Both the position numbers and the translations under genes were made by a program. From a virus: a stretch of 64,000 nucleotides of DNA. The notes below the pieces were generated by a model. It saw only the letters and a program-made list of their open reading frames with translations. It ran no database searches and had not been told where the DNA came from. Positions 7,484-13,654 of the stretch are shown here, piece after piece (the stretch's first letter is position 1; every line of letters starts with the position of its first letter). The stretch lies in the IMG/VR virus record IMGVR_UViG_3300021963_005690, positions 19,584 through 83,583 of that record; one strand, given 5' to 3'.

Positions 7484-7663
7484 TTAACCACCTTGGTTAC
7501 TATCTTTAACTTCTGATTGACTAGCAATTTTTTCAAATGCTTCATCTTCATTCTTTTGATCCTCAATTATTCTTGGATCAGGCTTACGAAAGATATTATC
7601 CCAGTTGTTATTAAACGTTTTTAAATCAACACTATAGGGTCTTGGTAAGCTACCTTTACTCAT
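7484..7663 (-). CDS. Small conserved phage protein
   Basis: 59 residues, MSKGSLPRPYSVDLK... with FNNNWDNIF near the middle. The pattern 'RPYSVD...F...WD.IF' is familiar from short proteins of T4-like aquatic phages, but no function is known. Its ATG overlaps the stop of the upstream small gene (ATGA). Confidence 0.75.
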   Translation of the reverse strand: MSKGSLPRPYSVDLKTFNNNWDNIFRKPDPRIIEDQKNEDEAFEKIASQSEVKDSNQGG

Positions 7664-7827
7664 TTACTATTATCCTTACGAGAACTTGTACGTGAATTGC
7701 TTTTTTCAATCTCAACATAACTACGAATAAAATCCCCACGTACATGTGCATCACGAATTAGTGTTGCCGCACGTTTAACTGCTTTAGGGATTTTAACTGC
7801 CCTTGAATCATAACCTCTACATGTCAT
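7660..7827 (-). CDS. Small basic phage protein
   Basis: 55 residues, MTCRGYDSRAVKIPKAVKR..., rich in Arg and Lys, with helical IRDAHVRGDFIRSYVEIEK. Likely nucleic-acid-binding from composition only. Coupled by ATGA overlap to the next gene and preceded by AAAAAGGAAA. Confidence 0.7.
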   Translation of the reverse strand: MTCRGYDSRAVKIPKAVKRAATLIRDAHVRGDFIRSYVEIEKSNSRTSSRKDNSK

Positions 7828-7850
7828 ACTATTTCCTTTTTAAAAATTAT

Positions 7851-7928
7851 TGGTCGGAATACAAGGATTCGAACCTTGGACCTCTTGCTCCCAAAGCAAG
7901 CGCACTACCAGGCTGTGCTACACTCCGA
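7851..7928 (-). tRNA. tRNA-Pro(TGG)
   Basis: Acceptor TCGGAGT/ATTCCGA, anticodon loop TTTGGGA in stem CTTGC/GCAAG, T-loop TTCGAAT, encoded CCA. Confidence 0.97.
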
Positions 7929-7929
7929 A

Positions 7930-8079
7930 TTAACTTGGTATTATATGCGGTATATATGGAACATTACGTGGACCATGTCGTTGTTCAAGTAGTTTTTTAG
8001 CTTCTTGCACATTTGGTGCGTACACTTTGTCCTTCTTATCACCTTCCGGTGTTCTTACTGTTGCTTCATACATTGGCAT
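7930..8079 (-). CDS. Small phage protein of unknown function
   Basis: 49 residues, MPMYEATVRTPEGDKK then VQEAKKLLEQRHG and a proline-rich end. The N-terminal strand plus helix resembles very small 'modified-residue' phage proteins in which the segment YEATVR...A..A...L recurs. Upstream AGGAGAATT gives a good ribosome binding site. It lies between tRNA-Pro and tRNA-fMet. Confidence 0.65.
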   Translation of the reverse strand: MPMYEATVRTPEGDKKDKVYAPNVQEAKKLLEQRHGPRNVPYIPHIIPS

Positions 8080-8093
8080 ATAATTCTCCTATT

Positions 8094-8168
8094 TGGATGC
8101 GGGGGACGGATTCGCACCGCCGATCTTCAGGTTATGAGCCTGATGAGTTACTACTTCTCCACCCCGCG
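8094..8168 (-). tRNA. Initiator tRNA-fMet(CAT)
   Basis: The 5' end CGCGGGGTGGAG is the same as in E. coli tRNA-fMet. The C1-A72 mismatch that marks initiator tRNA is present (5' CGCGGGG, 3' CCCCGCA). The anticodon stem TCAGG/CCTGA keeps two of the three G-C pairs. The T-loop is TGCGAAT, with G at position 55, which is unusual. Confidence 0.92.
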
Positions 8169-8381
8169 GTAATTAGTGAGACTGCTACTACACCACATAG
8201 CCCAATCTCTGAGTTGTTACACTGTCCATAACATTTATTCTTTTGGAAAGGTGTTATACCTCACCTAATGCGTTCCCGCCACTCCTTCACAGAGTACAGA
8301 TGGTCAATGCACTACATACCTAGCACTTTCTTTGGTGACTGCCCCACCCACTTTATAACGTTAAAGTGTAAACGGGTTTCT
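8169..8381 (-). ncRNA. Structured non-coding spacer in tRNA array
   Basis: No convincing ORF on either strand. Hairpins are visible in the minus-strand RNA: ACTTTA/TAAAGT (8351-8368) and AGGTG/CACCT around 8250-8270. The stretch lies between tRNA-Ala and tRNA-fMet in the same transcript. Possible structured RNA or processing spacer. Confidence 0.3.
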
Positions 8382-8457
8382 TGGTGGAGGAGACAGGGAT
8401 CGAACCTGCGACCTACTGGTTGCAAACCAGTCGCTCTCCCAACTGAGCTACACCCCC
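8382..8457 (-). tRNA. tRNA-Ala(TGC)
   Basis: Anticodon loop TTTGCAA in stem ACTGG/CCAGT, D-arm GCTCAGTTGGGAGAGC, T-loop TTCGATC, encoded CCA. Acceptor GGGGGTG/CTCCTCC has one T-T mismatch. Confidence 0.95.
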
Positions 8458-8466
8458 TAAATATTT

Positions 8467-8551
8467 TGGTGCCCTAGGTCGGACTCGAACCGACACATAT
8501 TTCTACGCCAGAACCTAAATCTGGTGCGTCTACCAATTTCGCCACCAGGGC
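8467..8551 (-). tRNA. tRNA-Leu(TAG)
   Basis: Type II tRNA with long variable arm, acceptor GCCCTGG/CTAGGGC, anticodon loop TTTAGGT in stem CCAGA/TCTGG, encoded CCA. Confidence 0.96.
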
Positions 8552-8559
8552 ATTTAACT

Positions 8560-8588
8560 ATTATATTAGAAAACTATTTATCTGTCTA
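8560..8588 (-). promoter_or_regulatory. Sigma70-type promoter for tRNA-Leu
   Basis: TAGACA (8588-8583), 17-base spacer, TATAAT (8565-8560). The -10 box ends 9 bases before the tRNA-Leu 5' end, so transcription would begin almost at the mature tRNA. Confidence 0.75.
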
Positions 8589-8602
8589 GTACTTTTGGGT
8601 AG

Positions 8603-8609
8603 CTAAATA
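8603..8609 (+). promoter_or_regulatory. T4-type late box, leaderless spacing
   Basis: CTAAATA, then AATTT, then the ATG of the HNH gene; gap five bases, no Shine-Dalgarno. It lies back-to-back with the sigma70 promoter of tRNA-Leu. Confidence 0.6.
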
Positions 8610-8614
8610 AATTT

Positions 8615-8893
8615 ATGCTACAAAAGAAAGAACGTATACCTCTTAACCTACGCAGTAGAGTTATTGAAAGGGACGGTAAATGGTGTGTCTATTGTGATGA
8701 AGACTTGTCCGATAAAGAAATACACATGGATCATGTTATTGCTGAATCTAAAGGTGGAGAAACCACATACAACAATCTTCAAGTAACTTGTAGAAAATGT
8801 AATCTTGCTAAAGGTGTATTAACTGAATCAGAATTTGTTGACCAGTTAAGAACCAGAGCAATGAACATTTTAAATAGAATTGGAGCGGGATAG
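8615..8893 (+). CDS. HNH endonuclease
   Basis: 92 residues. Two zinc-binding pairs (CVYC at about 24-27 and CRKC at about 60-63) bracket the HNH core MDHVIAESKGG...NNLQ. It is a minimal free-standing HNH nuclease, probably a homing enzyme. Its last codons run antisense through the 3' end of tRNA-Gly, so its C-terminus IGAG is set by the tRNA. Confidence 0.88.
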   Translation: MLQKKERIPLNLRSRVIERDGKWCVYCDEDLSDKEIHMDHVIAESKGGETTYNNLQVTCRKCNLAKGVLTESEFVDQLRTRAMNILNRIGAG

Positions 8894-8955
8894 CGGATTC
8901 GAACCGCTGACGAACAGCTTGGAAGGCTGACACTCTACCCCTGAGTTAATCCCGC
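8881..8955 (-). tRNA. tRNA-Gly(TCC)
   Basis: Acceptor GCGGGAT/ATCCCGC, anticodon loop CTTCCAA, T-loop TTCGAAT, encoded CCA. Its 3' end overlaps the stop of the opposing HNH gene by 13 bases. Confidence 0.97.
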
Positions 8956-8960
8956 AAATT

Positions 8961-9038
8961 TGGAGCACAGAGTGAGATTTGAACTCACGGTTTTACGGAT
9001 TTGCAATCCGTCGCATTTGACCACTCTGCCACCTGTGC
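8961..9038 (-). tRNA. tRNA-Cys(GCA)
   Basis: Acceptor GCACAGG/TCTGTGC, anticodon loop TTGCAAA in stem ACGGA/TCCGT, T-arm GTGAG-TTCAAAT-CTCAC, encoded CCA. Confidence 0.96.
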
Positions 9039-9039
9039 A

Positions 9040-9047
9040 TATAAATA
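9040..9047 (+). promoter_or_regulatory. T4 late octamer TATAAATA, leaderless spacing
   Basis: Exact TATAAATA octamer, then CATT, then ATG. The octamer begins two bases beyond the tRNA-Cys 5' end on the opposite strand. Confidence 0.7.
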
Positions 9048-9051
9048 CATT

Positions 9052-9597
9052 ATGAAATATTATTCACCTATCTATTTAGAAAATATTAAAATCATTCAAG
9101 AAAAGATTTTTGATGTATTTCCTAAAACTGAATTATCAAGTAAAGAAAACTTATTCTATATACCTGATAATCTAAAATTATTTTTTGATATACCAGAATT
9201 AAAATCTGAATTAGATAATATGAACTGGTCACAATATGTTCATTCGTTTGGTTTTTATGTAATTAACAAAACATACGGCACACCTATACATATTGATAGT
9301 GGTAATAGTCTTTATAGTTTTAATATACCAATACTAAATTGTAAAAATACTTTTGTTAATTTTTACAAAACAGATAAAGAACCTGTAAAGAAATCATATG
9401 TTACATATAACAAGATTATAGACTATTATAGTTTTAATCCTACCGAATGTGTATTACAAGATAAATTAGAAATGACCACTCCACATGTCATAAAAGTCAA
9501 AGAGGTACATAATGTAACTAACATTAACGATTTACCACGCATTACATTATTAATCAGATTAAAAAAAGAAATTAACTTGGATTACTTATTTCAATGA
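9052..9597 (+). CDS. HxD double-stranded beta-helix protein, oxygenase-like
   Basis: 181 residues from the ATG just after the late octamer; an upstream in-frame start would lie inside tRNA-Cys. GTPIHIDSGN (about residues 78-87) supplies an H-x-D pair, and a later EVHNVTN plus PRITLLIRL gives the distal His and Arg arrangement of Fe(II)/2-oxoglutarate-type folds. Two other genes in the tRNA region (next gene, and the one at 12.8 kb) share the pattern. Activity is not proven. The stop overlaps the next ATG (ATGA). Confidence 0.65.
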   Translation: MKYYSPIYLENIKIIQEKIFDVFPKTELSSKENLFYIPDNLKLFFDIPELKSELDNMNWSQYVHSFGFYVINKTYGTPIHIDSGNSLYSFNIPILNCKNTFVNFYKTDKEPVKKSYVTYNKIIDYYSFNPTECVLQDKLEMTTPHVIKVKEVHNVTNINDLPRITLLIRLKKEINLDYLFQ

Positions 9598-10031
9598 AAT
9601 ATATAGAATACTTAGATTTACCACCAGTACCCGAAAACTTAATTGAATCAATTACGGATATCATTAATAAGCCACCTAAAGCTTATAGTACAGTACCGGC
9701 TGAATATAACTTTTTCAAAACTAGAAATGTTAATGATGATTTAGCAGAATGGTTACAATCTATAGTTGAATACAAAATATATCCACAATATCAATTAATA
9801 TATAACGGTTTACCTATACATATAGATAACGGTAACAGAATTAATGCCTATAACTATTTGTTAGATACAGGAGGAAAAAATGTTAAAACGGTTGTGTATA
9901 ATGAAAACTACAAACCATTACAAATTGAACAGCTTGAGCTAAAAAGATGGCACCGTATTAATACGGGCATGTTACACGGTGTTCATGGAATTGAACCTGA
10001 TAAAGTTAGAGTTGCTATTAGCATAACATAA
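9594..10031 (+). CDS. HxD double-stranded beta-helix protein, oxygenase-like
   Basis: 145 residues. GLPIHIDNGNRINAY (about residues 77-91) is followed by GGKNVKTVVY and, near the C-terminus, HGVHGIEPDKVRVAISI. This gives H-x-D...H...R as in small Fe(II)/2OG dioxygenase-like or cupin proteins. It is coupled to the preceding paralogue-like gene by ATGA. The substrate is unknown. Confidence 0.65.
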   Translation: MKYIEYLDLPPVPENLIESITDIINKPPKAYSTVPAEYNFFKTRNVNDDLAEWLQSIVEYKIYPQYQLIYNGLPIHIDNGNRINAYNYLLDTGGKNVKTVVYNENYKPLQIEQLELKRWHRINTGMLHGVHGIEPDKVRVAISIT

Positions 10032-10346
10032 TCATTTATTTGTGCATAAAGCATATTGAAACACACTAACTACCTTGGTATGTACTAAAGTTCAATGAAC
10101 CGCTACGACCCAATCTTTAATGTATTTCAATATGCTCTGCATCCCCCGGCGGTAATTATAGTACAGAAAGATATGACGCTATCATACCCCTCACTCGTAC
10201 CTTCCACCCGCTTCCCGACAGGGACCGTTCTCGCATTGCTAGCGGCCTTTGGGTTTAAAGACTACCACCCGTAGTTGTCACACTACTTCTCATCGTGCGG
10301 GTCACACTATCCGAAGACACTCGGAACGTTCTTTTATAAATACAGT
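10032..10346 (-). ncRNA. Structured non-coding region with 20-bp closing stem
   Basis: No supported ORF in about 315 bases. Arms 10050-10069 and 10117-10136 form a 20-bp stem in the minus-strand RNA. The two non-Watson-Crick positions are G-U wobbles on that strand and would be A-C mismatches on the other, so the minus-strand RNA is the folding one. The interior holds GTTCA/TGAAC. Further hairpins follow (TCCC-TGTC-GGGA near 10217-10228, CCGA/TCGG near 10310-10323). Function unknown. Confidence 0.45.
10335..10342 (+). promoter_or_regulatory. T4 late octamer TATAAATA, leaderless spacing
   Basis: Exact octamer, then CAGT, then ATG; no Shine-Dalgarno. Confidence 0.7.
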
Positions 10347-10529
10347 ATGGAACTACAAAACTGTATTGATGTTGTTGAAAAGTTGTTGCGTCAAAACAAC
10401 CGTAAATATAAAGATAGCCACGAACAATTATTATATGAACGAGGCTACCTTACTGGTTTACTAGCTAGGATGATGAGTGATGACCCTCACATTTTACATC
10501 AAGTCATAAACAAAGCAAACCATCGCTAA
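10347..10529 (+). CDS. Small conserved phage protein
   Basis: 60 residues, MELQNCIDVVEKLLRQNN... then HEQLLYERGYLTGLLARMM. All-helical, with a pattern common in short proteins of T4-like phages. The late octamer four bases before this ATG fixes the start; the longer upstream frame runs through the structured spacer. The stop lies just before the tRNA-Ser 3' end on the other strand. Function unknown. Confidence 0.75.
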   Translation: MELQNCIDVVEKLLRQNNRKYKDSHEQLLYERGYLTGLLARMMSDDPHILHQVINKANHR

Positions 10530-10530
10530 T

Positions 10531-10622
10531 TGGTGGAGACGGTGAGATTCGAACTCACGGTACATATTACTACATACGACAGGTTAGCAACCTGCTGCCT
10601 TAGGCCACTCGGCCACGTCTCC
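10531..10622 (-). tRNA. tRNA-Ser(GCT)
   Basis: Type II tRNA with long variable arm; acceptor GGAGACG/CGTCTCC, anticodon loop TTGCTAA in stem GCAGG/CCTGT, encoded CCA. Confidence 0.97.
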
Positions 10623-10628
10623 TATGTT

Positions 10629-10706
10629 TGGTGCCTCCACCTGGACTCGAACCAGGAACCTAGCGATTATGAGTCGCTTGCAACTAACCAATTGTGCTAT
10701 AGAGGC
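10629..10706 (-). tRNA. tRNA with CAT anticodon, probably Ile2 (lysidine type)
   Basis: Acceptor GCCTCTA/TGGAGGC, anticodon arm AGCGA-CTCATAA-TCGCT, T-arm CCTGG-TTCGAGT-CCAGG. The anticodon arm closely matches E. coli tRNA-Ile2, which reads AUA after C34 is converted to lysidine. A second elongator-type CAT tRNA at 15.9 kb would then be Met. Assignment between the two is inference. Confidence 0.85.
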
Positions 10707-10711
10707 AATAA

Positions 10712-11326
10712 TCAAATACTCAACTCAAATTTATTTCGTTGAATATTTATTATATCTTGTTTTTGAACTACTAACAACTGTTCTGGGAATTGTACCCACT
10801 TTGCGGTGTCTCGTTCAGTCTTATATCCTTTGACTTCTACATACACTTTTTTTTCAGGCAAATAGAAATCAGGGAAATATGTTCTGGAGCCATTCCATTC
10901 ATACGGAAATCCTTTTGTATTCCTAATACAAGGAATATTATTAGCGAGACACCATTTATAAAAATTAAGTTCCCAATTTCCTTGAAATTTAATTCCATTA
11001 AAAATAATTTGCTTTACTCTTCCCCTATTAGAAGATGAGTATGCTTCTGGATTATTTTCAACTGCTTGTTTCATACTTGATGACAGTTTATTTTTAGATT
11101 CGTCAGACCAAACTCTATTACGATTTGAATTACGAATAATATCTCTGCCTGTTTCCGTCATAGGAGTAGCAGTGCCTTTAATAAACTGATTACTACCTTG
11201 TTTCCCTAACATCCCCATTGATGCTTTTTTAACTTTAGCATCAGGATTAGATTTACAATACAGTTCGTGTTGAGCCTTACTGTTGGGTGATTTTTCATCA
11301 CGGTTACAAAAATTACATTTTAACAT
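10712..11326 (-). CDS. Homing endonuclease, PD-(D/E)XK type with zinc finger
   Basis: 204 residues. An N-terminal zinc finger (CNFCNR...H...C) is followed by basic, Ser/Asn-rich DNA-binding segments. The C-terminal nuclease domain shows FQGNWELNFYKWC, then YFPDFYLP and VYVEVKGYK at about residues 158-175, i.e. the E...PD...E-x-K signature. The arrangement resembles phage homing enzymes of the Vsr/PD-(D/E)XK group. A late box stands five bases before the ATG. Confidence 0.8.
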   Translation of the reverse strand: MLKCNFCNRDEKSPNSKAQHELYCKSNPDAKVKKASMGMLGKQGSNQFIKGTATPMTETGRDIIRNSNRNRVWSDESKNKLSSSMKQAVENNPEAYSSSNRGRVKQIIFNGIKFQGNWELNFYKWCLANNIPCIRNTKGFPYEWNGSRTYFPDFYLPEKKVYVEVKGYKTERDTAKWVQFPEQLLVVQKQDIINIQRNKFELSI

Positions 11327-11331
11327 AAATG

Positions 11332-11338
11332 TATTTAG
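11332..11338 (-). promoter_or_regulatory. T4-type late box, leaderless spacing
   Basis: CTAAATA, then CATTT, then the ATG of the homing endonuclease; gap five bases, no Shine-Dalgarno. Confidence 0.6.
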
Positions 11339-11369
11339 TCCTAAAGTTCATTGCTCTAACCTTCTATTT

Positions 11370-11454
11370 TGGTGCGAGTGCCCGGAATCGAACCGGGATG
11401 CCGTTAAGCGAGAGATTTTAAGTCTCTTGTGTCTACCTATTTCACCACACTCGC
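11370..11454 (-). tRNA. tRNA-Leu(TAA)
   Basis: Type II, acceptor GCGAGTG/CACTCGC, anticodon loop CTTAAAA in stem AGAGA/TCTCT, encoded CCA. Confidence 0.97.
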
Positions 11455-11466
11455 ATTATTGTTATC

Positions 11467-11495
11467 ATTATATATCATACAATGATTGTAGTCAA
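11467..11495 (-). promoter_or_regulatory. Sigma70-type promoter for tRNA-Leu(TAA)
   Basis: TTGACT (11495-11490), 17-base spacer, TATAAT (11472-11467). The -10 box is 12 bases from the tRNA 5' end. Confidence 0.75.
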
Positions 11496-11514
11496 ATAAT
11501 TTGGTCAACTAACT

Positions 11515-11589
11515 TGGCGGTCCCAGCGGGTAACGATCCCGCTCCTCATGCGTGACAGGCATGTATGCGTCCATGAACACTTTGAGACC
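11515..11589 (-). tRNA. tRNA-Asp(GTC)
   Basis: Acceptor GGTCTCA/TGGGACC, anticodon loop CTGTCAC in stem CATGC/GCATG, T-arm GCGGG-ATCGTTA-CCCGC (A instead of T at position 54), encoded CCA with G73. Confidence 0.9.
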
Positions 11590-11662
11590 TAACACTGAAT
11601 AGGACACCCCTTTGGCCTAGGTCGTTTAAGAGTACGCCTGCCCAGCGACTCTCCTATATTCT

Positions 11663-11747
11663 TGGTGGAGATTACTGGGATCGAACCAGTCGTGCTATAA
11701 AGCGGCGGATTTACAATCCACTGCATCACCATTGATGCTTCATCTCC
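11663..11747 (-). tRNA. tRNA-Tyr(GTA)
   Basis: Type II, acceptor GGAGAT pairs with ATCTCC, anticodon loop TTGTAAA in stem GTGGA/TCCGC, T-loop TTCGATC, encoded CCA. Confidence 0.95.
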
Positions 11748-12013
11748 AAGATGAGTTACGGTTGCAAGACCTAGTGTCTCATTACTGAGAGAAGTGTCAG
11801 GGCGATGTAACTCAAAAAATTAGTATAAGCTACTGGGTTCCACGCCAGCCCTTAATTGAGCGGTTACTCTGTCCATCTCTTTTATTCTAACGTCTGTGTG
11901 CAGAGAGATACTGCCTATCAGATTCAGAGGATTTCCCTCGCTAACGGTCTTCTGCCACCGGAACTCTATCGCTATTCAAACGCTATTTTAACGAAAATAG
12001 TAACGGGATTCTT
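11748..12013 (-). ncRNA. Structured non-coding spacer
   Basis: No ORF supported on either strand. An 8-bp perfect inverted repeat TGAGTTAC / GTAACTCA (11752-11759, 11807-11814) encloses about 47 bases, and CTATTTTAACGAAAATAG forms a hairpin near 11980. A CTGG...CCAG hairpin near 11830 resembles a T-arm. Possible structured RNA processed from the tRNA transcript. Confidence 0.3.
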
Positions 12014-12088
12014 TGGAAGAGCATAGGAGAATCGAACTCCTCTTCTTAGGATGAAAACCTAATGTCCTAACCGATAGACGAATGCTCC
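12014..12088 (-). tRNA. tRNA-Glu(TTC)
   Basis: Starts GGAGCAT then TCGTCTATCGGTTAGGACA, the usual tRNA-Glu D-region; anticodon loop TTTTCAT in stem TTAGG/CCTAA; T-arm GAGGAG-TTCGATT; encoded CCA with a G1-T72 wobble. Confidence 0.95.
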
Positions 12089-12512
12089 ATGTTATTAGTT
12101 TTGCTGACGCACTATTTGCTATGCTCAACGGAATTGCCAGCTGGACGTACCGTTTATATACATAGTTAGTTAGAGTTGACGTTTACTCAGGCGCTTACAT
12201 CAGCAAAACTAATAACACACTATATGAAAACACACTATGGGAACTACACTTCTAATATAAGACCGTCTCTTATATTTTTAGTTTTGTCATTACTTCCTAC
12301 ATACTCCGTCGCTTCTCCAGAGCCTAAGCCCCTATTTCATGTACTTAGCTTGAGCGTGGGCGGCCCCACAGTCCTCGCCTTAAGTACCTAACGGTGTAGG
12401 TAACCCTTAATATGTTTACATATAGTCCCTGTAACTTAAACAGGGCTATATGATAACTTAACTTTTTAAAGAACTCTTTGCAACTGACTCTATCGTTTGT
12501 TGCTATGTGTCT

Positions 12513-12541
12513 ATTATAACACCGTTTTGATTAATTGTCAA
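12513..12541 (-). promoter_or_regulatory. Perfect-consensus sigma70 promoter
   Basis: TTGACA (12541-12536), 17-base spacer, TATAAT (12518-12513). It would transcribe the structured region and tRNA-Glu onward. Confidence 0.9.
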
Positions 12542-12594
12542 ATTCTTTTTTGTGTCTCTGTTTCCAAGAACTTCTTCAATCAATCTATACATAG

Positions 12595-12623
12595 AGTATA
12601 GCACTATTTGGATTTATTGTCAA
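12595..12623 (-). promoter_or_regulatory. Sigma70-type promoter
   Basis: TTGACA (12623-12618), 17-base spacer, TATACT (12600-12595). The -35 region reads TTGACAATAAAT, as at other tRNA-array promoters. Tandem with the perfect promoter 82 bases downstream. Confidence 0.85.
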
Positions 12624-12652
12624 ACTATTAGTTGTTGTAAATAAACAACATT

Positions 12653-12727
12653 TGGTCCGGGGTACAGGAATCGAACCTGTATTGACTGCTTAGAAGGCAG
12701 CTGTATTATCCATTATACTAACCCCAG
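12653..12727 (-). tRNA. tRNA-Arg(TCT)
   Basis: Acceptor CTGGGGT/ACCCCGG, anticodon loop CTTCTAA in stem GCTGC/GCAGT, T-loop TTCGATT, encoded CCA. Confidence 0.96.
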
Positions 12728-12748
12728 ATAAATTTTCAACTTGTCTCT

Positions 12749-12777
12749 ATTGAAGTAGAATTTTGATTTATTGTCAA
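12749..12777 (-). promoter_or_regulatory. Sigma70-type promoter for tRNA-Arg(TCT)
   Basis: TTGACA (12777-12772) with the TTGACAATAAAT string, 17-base spacer, TTCAAT (12754-12749), 22 bases before the tRNA. Confidence 0.65.
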
Positions 12778-12784
12778 CCTATTA

Positions 12785-12791
12785 CTAAATA
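12785..12791 (+). promoter_or_regulatory. T4-type late box, leaderless spacing
   Basis: CTAAATA, then TCTCT, then ATG; gap five bases. It is divergent from the adjacent sigma70 promoter. Confidence 0.6.
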
Positions 12792-12796
12792 TCTCT

Positions 12797-13426
12797 ATGA
12801 TATCATTGTTAAACTTACCCAAACCATCTAATGCGGTGTTAGATATGGTCACTCATAACATCAATACATTACAAATAAACAACTCCTCAAAAAAATATTT
12901 TGATGGTTCTCAACACAATAAAATGAACTGTATTGCAGGTCAAACCTTTGTATGCGATATTCCTATATATTTACAACTTTTTAAAGAGTTTAAATTTTAT
13001 ATTACTGATAGATTTCAAGCTAGTATTGGCATATTTAAAAATGTTGATACTAGTAAACTATCGTACTTGCCACCGCATATTGATAATGTACGAACACTAA
13101 GTTTAAATTATGTTATTAGTGAAGGAGGAAAAAATGTATTGACTACTATGTACAAAACTACTGCACAAAACGTAACTAAAAGTGCTATTCAAATGGAACT
13201 ATATGACAATTTAGAAATAGATGTTGCAGTAAAAACAGTTGCTAATAACTGGTATGCAATAGATATTCAAAACTATCATAGTGTTGACCATATTGAAAAT
13301 CAACGTGTTATTCTAACGTTAAGTTTTAATCATATAAACTATGATTATTTTACAAGCAAATATGAACATTTGCTTGTAAAAGATTGGCTCCCCAGGATGG
13401 GATCGAACCACCGACACCCTGATTAA
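12797..13426 (+). CDS. HxD double-stranded beta-helix protein, oxygenase-like
   Basis: 209 residues. PPHIDNVRTLSLNY (about residues 93-106) with ISEGGKNVLTTMY after it, and a distal HSVDHIENQRVILTLSF, repeat the pattern seen in the two genes at 9.0-10.0 kb (HID..., GGKNV..., H...R). This suggests a small Fe(II)/2OG-dioxygenase-like or cupin family spread through the tRNA region. The last 14 residues (WLPRMGSNHRHPD) are encoded antisense to tRNA-Asn and are unlikely to be functional. Confidence 0.65.
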   Translation: MISLLNLPKPSNAVLDMVTHNINTLQINNSSKKYFDGSQHNKMNCIAGQTFVCDIPIYLQLFKEFKFYITDRFQASIGIFKNVDTSKLSYLPPHIDNVRTLSLNYVISEGGKNVLTTMYKTTAQNVTKSAIQMELYDNLEIDVAVKTVANNWYAIDIQNYHSVDHIENQRVILTLSFNHINYDYFTSKYEHLLVKDWLPRMGSNHRHPD

Positions 13427-13460
13427 CAGTCAGGTGCAACTGCCGCTGTGCTACTGGGGA
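13385..13460 (-). tRNA. tRNA-Asn(GTT)
   Basis: Acceptor TCCCCAG/CTGGGGA, anticodon loop CTGTTAA in stem CCTGA/TCAGG, T-loop TTCGATC, encoded CCA. It overlaps the 3' end of the opposing gene by 42 bases. Confidence 0.96.
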
Positions 13461-13554
13461 ATAAATTTGGGGCAGGGTTCAAACCTACCGCGTTACATAC
13501 CGTTATCGTTGTAACTCTGCACTATGTTATAGCCATTGTGTGCCTGCGTTTTCT
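13461..13554 (-). ncRNA. tRNA-like structured spacer
   Basis: Minus-strand RNA contains a T-arm-like hairpin GTAGG-TTTGAAC-CCTGC (13488-13472), an arm GTTAC/GTAAC (13492-13515) and an outer hairpin GCAC...GTGC (about 13519-13545). There is no acceptor stem or CCA, so this is not a functional tRNA. The T-arm-like string recurs in the spacer at 15.0-15.2 kb. Confidence 0.35.
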
Positions 13555-13629
13555 TGGTGCCCCAGGTTAGAATCGAACTAACTACCTACCGCTTACAAGG
13601 CGGGTGCTCTACCAGTGAGCTACAAGGGC
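13555..13629 (-). tRNA. tRNA-Thr(TGT)
   Basis: Anticodon loop CTTGTAA in stem CCCGC/GCGGT, D-arm GCTCACTGGTAGAGC, T-loop TTCGATT, encoded CCA. Acceptor GCCCTTG/CTGGGGC has one T-T mismatch. Confidence 0.95.
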
Positions 13630-13654
13630 ATTGTTTATTTAATAGTATTATACA

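Larger units (their letters stand above)
12089..12652 (-). ncRNA. Promoter-proximal structured non-coding region
   Basis: About 560 bases without a supported gene, downstream of two sigma70 promoters. A perfect 17-bp stem (12091-12107 with 12200-12216) closes a 92-base interior. A second element has a 7-bp stem GTACTTA/TAAGTAC (12341-12347, 12381-12387) enclosing GTGGG-CGGC-CCCAC. A third hairpin, CCCTGT-N7-ACAGGG flanked by pairing ATATAG/CTATAT, lies near 12418-12452. The region is a strong candidate for one or more regulatory or stable RNAs made early. Confidence 0.5.

Noticed and set aside
8013-8477. Plus-strand ORFs through the tRNA-fMet and tRNA-Ala region
   Set aside because: They read antisense across tRNAs and a structured spacer; typical spurious tRNA translations with no ribosome site.
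10530-11555. Plus-strand ORFs across tRNA-Ser, the CAT tRNA, tRNA-Leu and tRNA-Asp
   Set aside because: Spurious translations of tRNA antisense strands (for example the sequence following WTRTRN), with no start signals.
12089-12652. tmRNA or RNase P RNA
   Set aside because: No tRNA-like end with CCA and no conserved RNase P or tmRNA core strings are visible; left as unknown structured RNA.
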